64,000 nucleotides of DNA from Pedinophyceae sp. YPF-701 (lineage: Eukaryota; Chlorophyta; Pedinophyceae): NCBI GenBank assembly GCA_916048055.1, contig CAJZHL010000010.1, forward strand, positions 836,001-900,000. The letters run 5' to 3'. The notes under the pieces were generated by a model, which saw only the letters and a list, made by a program, of their open reading frames with translations, ran no database searches and had not been told where the DNA came from. The position numbers were made by a program, and so were the translations under genes. Positions 22,899 through 34,235 of this stretch are shown here, one piece after another. Positions within the stretch are counted from its first letter, which is position 1. Each line of letters starts with the position of its first letter.

Positions 22899-25027
22899 AT
22901 GACGGGTGAGGGCTGCAACAACAGTGCCGCGAGGCGTTGAACGCCGTCACGCCATGCCCCCGTTCCGAGCGTTCACGGGCATGCTGTACGCGATCAAGCC
23001 ACGTTGCGGTGCTCGGTTCGGCCGCAGCAAAGCCCATGAGCGCGACTCGCCCGCAGATGCAGACGGAAAGCAAGGCGGGTCGCCCGCCACGGCGGAGGAC
23101 ATCCTGGTCAAGACGTCCTCGAAGGGCGGGAGCGGACGCTGGACGAAGGCGGTGAACAGCGTCAGGACGCTGAACATCGCCTCTGGGAAGTTCACCACCC
23201 TCCGCGACATGTTTGGGGACCTGGAGCTCCAGTGGCAGCACCTGAGGCCCGTCAAGAAGCTGGCAAGCCCCCCCGCGCGCCCAGCCGAACGGAACTCGAA
23301 CTGAGGACCTCGCTCGCTCCGCTGCCGGGCGCGCGCGCGCTGCTACCGCACCTGGCCCGCTGAAGACACTCCTGCCCTCACGTGGCCGCCCCAGCGGCTG
23401 GCCACGCCGCAACCACGCTGTTCTCCGCCTCTGTGGCTTCAGTACAAGGACCTCCAACGTCCCCACGCGTCTGTTCCGCGTGCAGGGCGAGGGCGGCTTC
23501 GGGGTGGTGCAGTGGATGGTGTACGAGCCCCCGGGCGCGGTGGCCAAGGACCTGGCCGTGAAGCGCCTCCACGCGAACGGCCACCTCGAGGACCGCGCGT
23601 TCAAGGACTTCATCGCGGAGGTGCAGCTCCTGAGGAAGCTGGCCCACCGCAACATCGTTTCCTTCTGTGGCATCGGGACGGTGGAGGAGGAGCCGTCCAG
23701 GCACGGCTCCGGGCTCGAGCGCACGGAGACCGCGCAGGAGAAGCTACAGCGCGCCATGTCCGGTGCGCCGCCCCGCTCAACGCCACACGCACCTGCAGCT
23801 CCTTGCGATTCGTGAGCTGCACACTCATGGCACACATGAGACGGAACGCGACCACCCGCGCGCCCTGGCTCACGTGGACTGCAGGCGCGGGCGACGTGAA
23901 GGAGGCGGGGGAGGTGTTTCTTGCGCAGGAGTTCTGCGCGGGCGGCGCCCTGCGCGACGTGCTGGGGGAGCAGATGTCGACATTGAACGGCGTGCTGTAC
24001 AAGTGGGACACCGGCCTGCGCTGGATCCTCGACATCGCGCGGGGTCTGCAGTACTTGCACAACGCCAACCCGCAGGTCATCCACCGCGACATGAAGATGG
24101 AAAACGTGCTGCTGACCAACCACCACTACAGCGACCCGTCGTGCCGCGCCAAGGTGCGAGCGCGCGTCCCGCAGCAACACGGCGTAGTTCCCGCGCGGAC
24201 AGACGTCGGCGACCTGTGTCGCAACCGCGGGCAACAACCAGCGCGCGCCGCCCTCGCGTGAGTCGCAGATTGCGGACTTCGGGCTGAGCCGGCTCGTGGA
24301 GCAGCGGAACGAGCGCGTCCGGGCGGACCTGAGCAAGTTCGAGGAGCAAGAGAGGAAGAAGCCCACGGACCTCGCGAGCTACCGGCGGTCGATGACGATG
24401 CGGCAGGCGCAGATCGTTCCGGGCACCAAGTCCACGAAGGACGTGTACGTCCCGCAGGACCTCACGGGCGGCACGGGGTCGCTCATGTACATGGCGCCCG
24501 AGGTGCAGCGCGGGGAGAAGTACAACGAGAAGGCGGACGTGTTCAGTTTCGCCATGATCATGTACGAGATTCTAACCATCCAGCTGCAAGTGATCATGGT
24601 GCCGGGCGGGACCCCCGAGGACATCGAGCGCCACGCGACGCTCGTCGCCGAGGGCTACCGACCCAAGATCCCCGAGAAGTGGCCCGCGCCGGTGGCGGCG
24701 CTGGTGCAGCAGTGCTGGGCAGACAACCCCGCGGACCGCCCGAGCATGAGCACCGTGGTCGAGGTGCGTGGTCAGGGGCGGTCGTGGCGCGAGGTGGCGT
24801 GTTGCCTGATGCGGGGGCTGCTTGCATGCCAACGTCGCACTGTTGTTGCGTTGCCTTGCGCGCAGAAGCTCGAGGGCATTCTCCAGTCCGACCTCGCGGC
24901 CAAGTACGTCGTGGAGCACCAGAAGCGCAAGCTCGTGCAGTCGAAGAAGGCCAAGGCGGCGGGCGTGCCCGCGGCGGCCGAGGGCGGCGGTGGTGGCAGC
25001 GGCGGCGGTTGCTGCGCGGTGATGTAG
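22899..25027 (+). CDS. TKL-like protein kinase with C-terminal CaaX prenylation motif
   Basis: Core exons end at 23262, then 23486-23762, 23885-24153, 24269-24763 and 24866-25027. The start is uncertain. Either a 7-nt exon (22899-22905, ATGACGG) splices to 23057 (471 aa), or translation starts in one exon at 22954 (503 aa). I prefer the first because the donor GTGAGG and acceptor CCCGCAG are good and the alternative leader has atypical codon use. Kinase motifs: KKLGEGGFGVVQ, LAVKRL, HRDMKMENVLL, IADFGLS, GSLMYMAPEV and ADVFSFAMIMYEIL. The overall pattern fits tyrosine-kinase-like kinases. The C-terminus has a basic stretch (KRKLVQSKKAKA), a Gly linker and the end GCCAVM, a CaaX box predicted to be farnesylated, so the kinase is probably membrane-bound. 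The 23263-23485 intron starts GCAAGC. Confidence 0.85.
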
Positions 25028-25335
25028 TTGGGCTCGAAAACAGCGTAGCAAGGGCGATCCATGGGTGCTGCGGCGTTCCAAGGATCGCGTCCTGCCGCGC
25101 TGGCCTGACGGCAACGCACACGCATTCGTGCGGCGCCGGACCGGCTGCGGCAGTGCATTGACGCCGCCCTGGCGGAATGCCGCCCGCGATTCGGAACATC
25201 GACACCTCGCGTGACGGAGAGGAGTGCCCGCAGACACCCTGCGCAGCATGCTTACCCTTCACGCCGTGCCCGCGCCATCAATTAATCAGTCAATCACAAC
25301 GCCACAGCCCTGCGCGATGCATTGTGATCCATCTC
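25028..25335. other. Convergent 3' spacer
   Basis: Separates the 3' ends of the kinase (+) and mTERF (-) genes. No motif, repeat or clear polyadenylation signal was recognised. Confidence 0.5.
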
Positions 25336-27232
25336 TCAAACCGGCGGCTGTTGTTGCCCATCGTCTACCTCGTCGGGTGAATCCAGCCCATGCACGACCT
25401 CCCCCGCTAGACCACGCGCCTCCAGCACGAGCTTGAGCCCCTGCGACAGCTTCTTCAGCTCTCCGTCGGCCCTCCTCCCCGCTGCGTCGTCGGGCACTCC
25501 GGGGGGCTCTCTGTGTCGGTCCCGGTACCGCCCGACCCACTGCCGCTTGAAGTCCGACTCGCTCACGCCGTGCTTCGCGAGCACCGCGAAGAACTGCGCG
25601 TCGGTGTACTTGACGGCGAGCGTCCCCGGCGACTGTCGCGCCGCCCACGCGCACAGGGAGGGGTTGTCGTTCTCCGCGCAGAACAGGAGCCGGGCGACGC
25701 GCGCCTTGGAGCCCGAGAGGACGCGCCCGATGGACCCCGCGCTGCCGGGGTCGCGCAGCCACGTGCGCCAGCGCACCATGCCGCGCGCGTTGCACGCCTC
25801 GGCCAGCAGCAAGAACTTCGGGGCCGTCGTGGCGCGGATGCGGGAGCGCCACAGACCCGGCGCCGCGACCAGCATGTCCCCCACCCCGCTGCAAAGCACC
25901 GCCGAGGCGTCGTCGTGGGGTTGGTAAGCGCTGGCATTGCAAGTACATGATTGGTGGCATGCGGGCGGACGGCGAAGTCAGCGGGGGCGCTACCTGAGGC
26001 CCAGGTACTCCTGCGTGGTCTTGCACAGGCAGGGCAGCTTGACGTCGATCAGTGTGGAGCTGTTCTGGTACAAAAGGCTTGGACATTTAGCGATGGCGGC
26101 GCACACGCGGTCCGGAGAGCCCCCCCTGCCGCCCCACAGGGCGTTCACGGTCTGGGTGAGCCGCTGCGCGTTGCGCTGCAGCGTCGTCGGCTCGCAGTGC
26201 AGGACGCGCGGCTCCCGGAGCACTACTGTCATGGCGGCGCTGTAGCTGTCGAGACGCAGCACTTCGCCCACGGAGCGCACCTTGGCGCGCAGCGTCTCTT
26301 CGGAGCGCGTCAGGGCCGAGGGCGCCGCGCGCAGGACGCGGCCGCGGCCGGCCGGGGGAAAAACGGAGAGGGCGCGACGTAGGCGGTCGGGGGACGCCAG
26401 GAAGACCACCGGGTGCCGCAGCATGACCTGCGGGCGCGCACGCACTGGCAGGGTCAGCGAATCGATCTTGCGGGCTTCGAGTCCGGAGCCGGTGGCTCTC
26501 TGCCCGTCCACGCTGCGATGCAGCAGGGGGGAAGGTTCGTGCGCCCTGCGCTCGCGGGGTTGGGCGAGAGGGCGAGTTCTCGCACCTTCTCGAGGTCGGC
26601 GTTCGGGACCATTTCTTCGAGGACGGCGGCGACGTCCGCGTACGTCGCGGGCGACCGCGCGAGCAGTCCTGGGCTCTTGCGCAGCGCGGTGCGCAGGGCG
26701 GTCTCTCCCAGCCATGGCGCAGCACGCCGCAGGCCTTCCAGCGCTTGTTCGGCCTATGGTACAGCGTGCGCAGGTCGCGGAGACGTCATGACCGGCGGCA
26801 GCGCCAGGCGTGCGCGCATTTGGGGTGAAATTGTAATGGCTTTGTTCCGTGGCGCGAAGCGCAGGGGAGTGAGGCCACCTTTCCCTCTTCGCGGTACAAG
26901 CACTCCCACTTCGTCGTCTTGATCGCGGACTCGACCCTCGCTCGGCTCGCCCCGATTCTCCGCAGCCAGAACCGCTCGGCTGCCGGGTGCCAGTCCCCCC
27001 TCTCGCGTTTCGCCGCGCCATCCTCTGGGATCCCTCTACCGTCGACGTCAATCTCAATGCTCGCATGAACGCAGAGTCTCCGAAAGGTCCGCGCGAAAAT
27101 GCATGGGTACGGCGCACGAGAGGGGCGCACTCCCAGGCACTTGTTGGGCCGCGTCGTCGCAGGCCCTCGCACCCGAGGCGGACTCCATGGCGCGCTGAGC
27201 ACAGGGAAGCGATGATGGCACGAGGCCGTCAT
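25336..27232 (-). CDS. mTERF-family organelle nucleic-acid-binding protein
   Basis: Exons 26879-27232, 26586-26753, 25994-26427 and 25336-25888 (502 aa). mTERF proteins bind organelle DNA or RNA and act in transcription termination or RNA maturation. The N-terminus has about 55 residues with many Arg, Pro and Ser, like a plastid or mitochondrial presequence. Repeat helices typical of mTERFs follow: RTALRKSPGLLARSPATYAD, VMLRHPVVFLASPDRLRRAL, AAIAKCPSLLYQNSSTLIDV and DMLVAAPGLWRSRI, each with the P-x-L/V-L core. Splicing at CTCAG/GTAGCG (25988-25993) removes an apparent stop. The last about 110 residues, after the repeat array, are charged and not typical of the core fold. No partner could be inferred from the neighbours. 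Confidence 0.83.
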
Positions 27233-27634
27233 GTCGCTGCCGGCGCCGGTTATCCCGGGAACGAGACGCAAAGCGCGCTCCTGGGCAACATTCCGACCAA
27301 AGCAGCGTTCCAGCGCTCTCACCGCCGGTGCAGGCAGCTGGACAAGTCGCGCACAGACACGCGAGACCGCGCACCAAGTCACGACGGACGCTTCCCGCGG
27401 ACCTGATGAGGCATGGTGTTCCTGGGGGGGTCACCCCCGGGTATGATCAGAAGTATTTGTCCCACTGGTATATTATCAACGGGCCCTGCGCCCGGCCGGG
27501 CGTCGGACGCGGCTCCGGACCTGGGCAGGCGCCATGCCGATAGCCGGCGCTCATACGCGCTGCGTGTAGTGCAAGCTGCGTTGAGTGCTGCCGATGACGC
27601 GGCTCTCACTATTATGATTACACGGCGAGCGTCC
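27233..27634. other. Intergenic, no gene seen
   Basis: Between the mTERF 5' end and the ABCG 3' end, both minus strand. Around 27418-27442 a G7 run and a C5 run form a short GC-rich hairpin. An AT-rich stretch around 27465-27480 (GGTATATTATCAACG) stands out in this GC-rich DNA, but no promoter role can be shown. Confidence 0.45.
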
Positions 27635-30293
27635 TCAGCGCTGCACCATGTTGACCTTGGACAGCGTGAGCGTCGCGAGCGCGGTGAACACCACAGTGAA
27701 GCCGATCAGGACGCCAACACACCCCCACTCGTTGGGGGGGAAGCTGCCGTCCACGTCGTAGAACTGCACGGGCGTCAGGTTGCCGTCCGGGGACGTGAAG
27801 ACGGCGTTGTCGACTCCACTGAATTGGTTTTGGATGAATCCTGCATGATGCCACAACGGCGGGGCACTTGCACTGGCGTCAGCACAGCGACGCGAGGCAC
27901 CGTGCTGCGAGCGCGGCGGTGGGCGTGGGAGCGCAGCGGTGCGGCAGGGGGCGCGCCTAGGAAGGAGTAGGTCAGCCAGTCGATGTGGTGGAACCAAATA
28001 TAGTACACAGGGATCTGGGGCCGCAGGACGATCATGCCGGCGACGAAGAGCTGCACGACGACCACCGCGGGCAGCAGCGCGTTGGCGACCTCCATGGAGC
28101 TGCTGATCGACCCCACGACGTACGCGAACGAGATTCCCGTGGTCAGGGTGAAGAGGTACAACAGCCAGTACGCCGCGAAGTTCCCGAGGAGCGCGAGCGG
28201 GTAGAAGGTGATGAGGCTCAGGACGAGTGTGAGCGGCGCGGCCACGACGAACTCCTCGAGCATCTTGTAGATCACGTACGTCCCTGTGAAGTAGCACCCG
28301 TCCGCGCGCTCGCGGTAGAACAGCGCGCGCTCCATGACGATCGATGGGATGTACGCCGCGGCGCCGAAGCTCGGGAGGACCGCCGCCATGAATAGAATGC
28401 TGCACGCGGGGCGGGGGGAGGCGTCGTGACGCGAACTGTACGCGGCTGTGCGCAGCGCGGTGCCCGCCTCGGCACGACGCGGGTTGCGCACCTGCCCGTG
28501 TTGATGATCTTCTGCGGCCCGTCGGTGTCGTCCCCCTGCATCCAGAAGATGGACATCACCACCAGGCTCGCGAGCAGCTTGTCGCCGATGCGCGCGCCCA
28601 TGTACTCCGAGTTCTTGAAGTTGTTCAGACCGCGGAACCGGAACATAGTGAGCATCGCGTAGTACCACGGCACAGCCGTCGCCTTGCCGCGGCGGGAGTC
28701 CTGCGGACAGCGAGGTGACACCCATCGGATTGGCCATTGTGGGATCCCGGGCGGACGTGGGGCGGGCGGGGCACGCGAGTCAGGCCCGCAGAGGATACAG
28801 CTCGGGAGCAGGCATGCCGCGCGAAGGTGCTCGAGCTTGGGGTGGGAGCAGCGCGGACGCGTACCTTGGCGATGACGTCACGCATGGTGGTGTGCGCCTC
28901 GCTGAGCACGCGGCTGTCCATCGCGTCCTCGAGCTTCCGGCGCTCCGTGCTGTCCGCCCAGTGCTGGGCGAAGTTCACCGCCTCCGCGCCGCCCTTGCTG
29001 CGGTGCGCCGTTGTGGCGCGCACCATCCACTCGGCCTCCGTCTCGTGCGCGTGGCGGTCCGGCATCTTCATGCGCAGGCCGTTGAAGTACGCAGTCATCT
29101 CGGCGCCCGTCTGCCCGCGGTAGATCACGTTCCCGGCGTAGAGCAGAATGATGTCGTCGAACAACTCAAAGGTGTAAGTGCTGGGGGAGTGAATAGTAGA
29201 ACACACCGTCACGCCGCTCCGCGTGAGGTCCTTCACCACGGACATGACCTCGTCTGCCGTGTACGAGTCCAGCCCGCTCGTCGGCTGCAGGCACCGGCGT
29301 GGCAGGAAGCAGCATGTCTGCCAAGGTGCGGAGCGCGCTGCGTAGCTCGCGCCGCGAGGGCCGCGCACCCCGGGAGCGCACCTCGTCCAGGAAGAGCACG
29401 CGCGGCTCCGTGATGAGCGCGATGCCGATGTTCACGCGCTTGGCCTGCCCGCCAGAGATGCCGCGGCGCAGCGGGTTGCCGATCATGGTCGTGCGGCACG
29501 ACCCGAGGTTGAGGTACGCGATCATCGCCTCGACGGCCGCGCTCTTCGACGCCGCGCTCTCCCTGTGGCTTCTCTTCAGGTGCGCCATGTACGTAAGCAT
29601 CTCCTGCGGAGCCCCACACAGACGCACACGCCAACGGTCGGCTCCAGCAGCACGAGACGCACTCGCCCGCGAGGCAGTGTGAGACACACTCGATCATTCA
29701 GCGCACCTCGACCGTCAGCGCGTCCAGCAGCGTGTCGAACTGCTCCACGTAGCCGGTCCAGCGCTTGAGAAAGGACAGGGTCGGCTCCTCGCCGCCGAAC
29801 TCGATCGTGCCCTCGGCCTGGCCGGCGGTCTTGCGCCCGGCGAGGACGTCGAGCAGGGTCGACTTGCCGGACCCGCTCGGGCCCATCAGGGCGGTCATCT
29901 TCCCGGGCATGAGCATGCCAGTGACGTTGTTCAGGATGCGGAGCTCGTTCCTGCAGTGACGGGGACAGGGAGGCGAGAGACCGCGTGGGGTGGGTCTGTG
30001 TGCGAACCTGTCCACCGGAGCTGGGCTGCGACGTCGCCCACGTCGACGTGGGCGCTTTTTGTTGTGCATGCAGGATGCACGGCGAAATGGCGCGAAAAGG
30101 CCAGGAAAATGAGAGGGAATGTCGCGGGGACGCACTTCTTGCCAGCGTGGACGATGTAGCTGACGTCCTTGAACTTGACCACCAAGCCCACGGACTTGGC
30201 GGTCCCTCGGAAGTAGTCGAGGGACATCCGTCCATCAAGGCCCGGCTCTCCGTGATTGCTCGGCCCGTGTGTGGGCGCATTGTCGTCGCTCAT
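27635..30293 (-). CDS. ABCG-type half-size ABC transporter
   Basis: Seven exons: 30136-30293, 29707-29950, 29382-29603, 28865-29284, 28492-28700, 27957-28399 and 27635-27840 (633 aa, usual half-transporter length). The ATPase domain comes first, as in ABCG proteins: Walker A GPSGSGKSTLLDVLAGRKTA, signature GISGGQAKRVNIG and Walker B plus D-loop VLFLDEPTSGLDS. A linker with TAYFNGLRMKMPDRH follows. The membrane domain starts near PWYYAMLTMFRFRG and includes MERALFYRERADGCY, the family re-entry motif, and the hydrophobic helices ITFYPLALLGNFAAYWLLYL and VQLFVAGMIVL. It should dimerise to export lipid-like or hydrophobic substrates. The last intron (27841-27956) begins with GCGCGC, a GC-AG type; no GT donor there keeps the frame. 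Confidence 0.92.
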
Positions 30294-31192
30294 CGCAGAC
30301 TCCAGGTGGCGCTGCAAGGCATCGGCGGGAAACGGCGGCGTGAGCACGCTGCATGGTCGCCTTGTGTGGGTGGTACGGTGCGGCCGTGGCACACCGTGAC
30401 CTCCCTGGCACTGCGTCAGGGTGCACATAGACTGCCGCAGTGACGCAGCGTCGAAAAATTCCGCACAGTCGAGTGCTTCGGCGGCGACAAGAGGGCGAGC
30501 GCGGCTTCTGATCCAGTGCTGTTGCTTTGATGCGCGAGGAGCAGTGCGGTGGCTTGTTATGTGCACCAGAAACCGTCGCACTGGGAACTTCATGCTTACA
30601 ACATACCAGTTCAGCGGTAATGGTCGGAAATCACGCCCCGAATAAGTGCCGCATGACACATCAGCTCACCTCAGCCAGGTCGGCCTCCCGCCGAATGTGC
30701 GCCACGCACCACCGCTGCGAACAATGCGGAGCACGGCTCCTCCCGAATGGCACCTTCGCTCACGAGGCTCGGGCGATGTCACGCACGCCCCGGGCGGCCC
30801 GCTGAGTAGAGTATGACTCGTGGTCCCTCCTCCACCGCACCGCCCGCCCGCGCGCAGCCACCGCGGCCGCCTACATCATCCTCAGAGCTCTCTCGCCGAC
30901 CGCGGCAACACGCCCCCCCCCGCAGACGAACACAGCATGCAGTAATTGACAGCAGTCCACACTGACCCTACCTACGAGCGGGAACCGCGACGCAGACCCA
31001 ACAGCCCGCCGCGCCGCCCGCCCCCCGAGCGCACGACGCTCCACGGCCTCACACGTGTATCACGCAGCACGCACCATCGACCCCCGCCCATCCCTGACCA
31101 CCACCACGCCGCGTGCGACCCCGGCCGCCCCCACCACACCGCCCCCAGCGGCCCCAGCCCCTGCCCGCCTGCGCACGCGCCCCCCGCGCGGC
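30294..31192. other. Intergenic, no gene seen
   Basis: Between the ABCG 5' end and the GRAM-VASt 3' end. The right half (about 30830-31190) is a C- and Pro-codon-rich stretch on the plus strand with a C9 run near 30915. No gene is supported. Confidence 0.5.
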
Positions 31193-33271
31193 TCACCCCA
31201 CCAGCGACCCCGCCAGGAACATCCCCGCCATCGGCAGACCCTTCTTGAAGTTGCCGCGCCCCACGAGCAGCGCCGCGACGCCGAACTTCAGCAGCCGCTT
31301 CGTCAGGAGGCCCGTGCTCCGCCGCGCGCCCTCCTCGGCGTTGTGCGCCGCGGCCTTCATGGTGTCCATCTCGCCCATTGCGGGCTGCGCCTTGTTGCGC
31401 GGGTCGAGGCGCTCCGCCGCGCACTTGGCCCAGGACTCGAGCGTCTCGCGCGTCTCGCTCGTCGACTGCTTCACGATGACGCCCTTGAACATGCAGCCCT
31501 TGGAGAACGGGCACCACACCCACACTTTCAGCGACGCCTCGCCGCCCGAACCCTCGACGAGCTCCCAGCGCTGGCACACCGAGAAGCGGTCGCCGTACGG
31601 GATGTCCTTCATCACTTGCGAGCAGTCCAGCACGATCGCCTCGTTGCCGTCCGCGCTGTACGCCCGCAGGCGCTGCGTCTGGTGGCAAAACGTCTTCGGG
31701 GGGCCCATCGGCGCGTTCTTGATCTTCTTCATGAACGTGAAGTCGCGCACGTAGCCGATGTCCGGCTCGCCGCCCCACTTGCTGATCGTCACGTCCCAGT
31801 CGCCCTGCGCGCGCAAACGAACACGGCCGCGTCCCATCACCGCAGCTTGGCAGCGCAGCAGCAGCGCGGCGAGGGCGACGGAGGCGCGCGGTGCGGCCCC
31901 GCCACGCTCGCCGCGGACGTGCGCGCCGCGGCGGGTGCGCGGGCGGCCGTGCGAGGCGGGGGGCGCGCACCAGCACTTGCGAAGAGAACGCCTCCTGGAA
32001 GTTCGAGTCGTCGGCGAGCAGCATGTTGAAGAAGCGGCTCGCGCTGGTCGTCAGCGTGGTCTCCAGGACCAGCTGCGGGCTCTCCTTCCCCGCCTGCGCG
32101 CCGTCGGGGGAGTTCGGGTGAGAGGCGCTGGCGGGCGGGCGGCCGCGGGGCGAGCACGCGGGGCGGGGGCGCACGTCGAGCGGCGGGATCGGGCCCTTGA
32201 TGGGCTCCCACACGACGCTCCTCTCGTCCTCCTCGCTGTCCGAGTCCTCAAACTTGGCCAACAGGTGCTTTTTGCTCTCCTGCAGGCAGTTGACAGCGGC
32301 GCGAGTCGAACCGGGAATCGACCAATGGACGGAGTTCCACGCGAGGCAAAGTCCTCAAAGCTGCGATTCGCAGGGCAGGGCGCGCGGCGGGGCCGCACCC
32401 GCGTCGCCAGGAAGGCCTTTGCGTTCCCCGAGCAGGCCATCCAGGCCTCGATGATCTTGTCGTAGGCCTCCGCGCGGTTCAGGAACGACGCGAAGAACTC
32501 GTGCTTCTCGCCGACGGAGATCTTGAGGGAATTCGGGATGCCTGCGTGGGCGAGGCCGGCGCTGGGCGTGGTGACCGCTGCGGGCGGTTGACCTGGCGCC
32601 GGCGCGCGCGGGGGCTACGGCCGTCCGCGCGCGCGGCATGCCGCCTGGAGCACTTCACGTTCGTGCGCTGCCGGGGCCTTACCGACCGTGCGGGCCTTGG
32701 TGACCGCGGTGACATCTGGCAGGGGGATAACCTTCGCCTTGTTGGCGCCAAAGACGTTCGAATAGAAGCACACGTGCTTGTTGAAGAGGTACAGTCGCCC
32801 CTGCGCGCAACACGCATCCCCGCCGCGCAGTCAGCGGGCCAGCGGCGCGCTCCGCTGCCCAACGCACACTGCGGTAACTGCAGCTCCCCGACGGCCGCAG
32901 CGGCCCGGGCAGCGAGCCGCTCTCCGCGATTCGGCGCGACACGGGTACGGACGCATTGCGCATGCGAGGACGCGGGCGTCTGTATCGAAGCGCGGCTCGG
33001 ACGACTAGCGCCGCGTGAAAAACGTGAAGACACACTGCCGGTCGGCGGGGCTCGCCTGCATGAGGAACTTCTTCCTGCGCGCGCAGACGAAGTCGTCGAT
33101 GAAGACCTCGGTGGAGTCCAGGTCGAAGGCCTCCTGGAAGAAGGTGTACTTCTTGTGGTCGATGATGGGCTGTCCTCCCACCAGGCTCGAGGGCTCGTCG
33201 CCGTCCTCCTCGACCGCCGAGCTGTGGGTCGACTTCTCCATCACCGCAGGGGGCTCAGCGACCGCGGCCAT
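31193..33271 (-). CDS. GRAM-VASt domain protein (sterol-transfer LAM/GRAMD1 type)
   Basis: Six exons: 33056-33271, 32683-32800, 32399-32541, 32175-32279, 31971-32093 and 31193-31804 (438 aa). The GRAM domain is EVFIDDFVCARRKKFLMQ, then GRLYLFNKHVCFYSNVFGAN, then IPNSLKISVGEKHEFFASFL. An acidic linker (FEDSDSEEDERS) leads to the VASt domain: RFFNMLLADDSNFQEAF, GDWDVTISKWGGEPDIGYVR, MKDIPYGDRFSVCQRWEL and KGCMFKGVIVKQSTSETR. In yeast and plants this pair sits at membrane contact sites and moves sterols. The C-terminal about 45 residues contain a hydrophobic stretch (FGVAALLVGRG, PMAGMFLAGSLVG) that could touch a membrane, but no classical helix is certain. The first intron uses GCGAGC as donor (GC-AG), which best restores the FLMQ-GRLYLF strand. 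Confidence 0.87.
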
Positions 33272-34235
33272 GATCCCCGTCGCGAACAACGCGGAATGGA
33301 GCACAAAATCACGGTGCAACGGTACGGCCAGCAGCAGGGGTCCGCAGCGCGATGTATGTGGGAATGTTACAGCAGCGCGAGATGGTGGAGCTCCCTCTCG
33401 ACGACCGGTCGCGGACGCGACGCTCGTCTGCCCAATATAGCCGCGACGGGGGCCGCAGGAGCCGGCCACCTGAAGCCTTACCACGCTGTGCTCAGTTCCG
33501 GCCTGCTGGCCGCCCCCACCGTGCCGCGGGCGCGTGCCTGCCCGGCCTGACGCGGAGTAGGATAATCACGCGTCCGGCGGGGCTGTTGCGCAGGATGGAC
33601 TGAGCTGCGCACTGGCGCAGGGCGCGATGCTCGTCATGAGGGGGCCTGCCTCGCACGATAACGACCCCAGGCGGCGCAGCGGCGACGACCACGACGTGCG
33701 GCAGGTTGCGGGGGGCCGTCCTGGGATCCCGCCGTTCCGCGTGTGCCGGCGGCGGGTGGCGGGACGACGTTGGTGTTGGCGTGCAGACATGATCAATGAT
33801 GATGAGCGAGTGCCGATAGCTGGATGACAATGCAAGCGGTGCCAAGTGCTGTCCGCGGCGATCTGTGTGTCTGCTGCGGGTCGCGCCGGCCACAGAGCGA
33901 GCTGGCCGAGAGCGATTGCTGCAGGAACCACGCACGGTGGCAGCAGCGCGCAGATGACGCCGGCGCAGCGGGGGGCCGCGTGCGGCACGAGAGCTGCCCC
34001 GGAGAATCGCCTGGCGCGACGAGTCATGCACTCCCCGGGGATGTGGATTCGGGTGTCTCACATGCAGGCTGAACTCATTGTCTTTATATTTATGCGCCGC
34101 CTGTCGCGAAGGCGCGCTGGGATGTCGAAATACTGTGGGCGGACCAGCGCACATGGCGCCTGCTGCGCGCATGCCCGCACGCGCGAGTCCGCCGCGGCCA
34201 CCTCGTTGCAGGCCCGCGCGCGCGCAGCAGGACCT
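33272..34235. other. Intergenic, no gene seen
   Basis: Between the GRAM-VASt 5' end and the TFIIB 3' end. Base composition is somewhat less GC-skewed around 33770-33840 and 34060-34140. No motif-bearing frame or tRNA-like fold was found. Confidence 0.5.

Noticed and set aside
25336-25990. mTERF region as two genes, because of an apparent stop at 25990-25992
   Set aside because: The stop is created by reading into the donor CTCAG/GTAGCG; splicing continues the mTERF repeats in phase.
32300-32330. Second B-box-like GGTTCGACTC on the minus strand
   Set aside because: It lies in a GRAM-VASt intron and the T-stem does not pair; not a tRNA.
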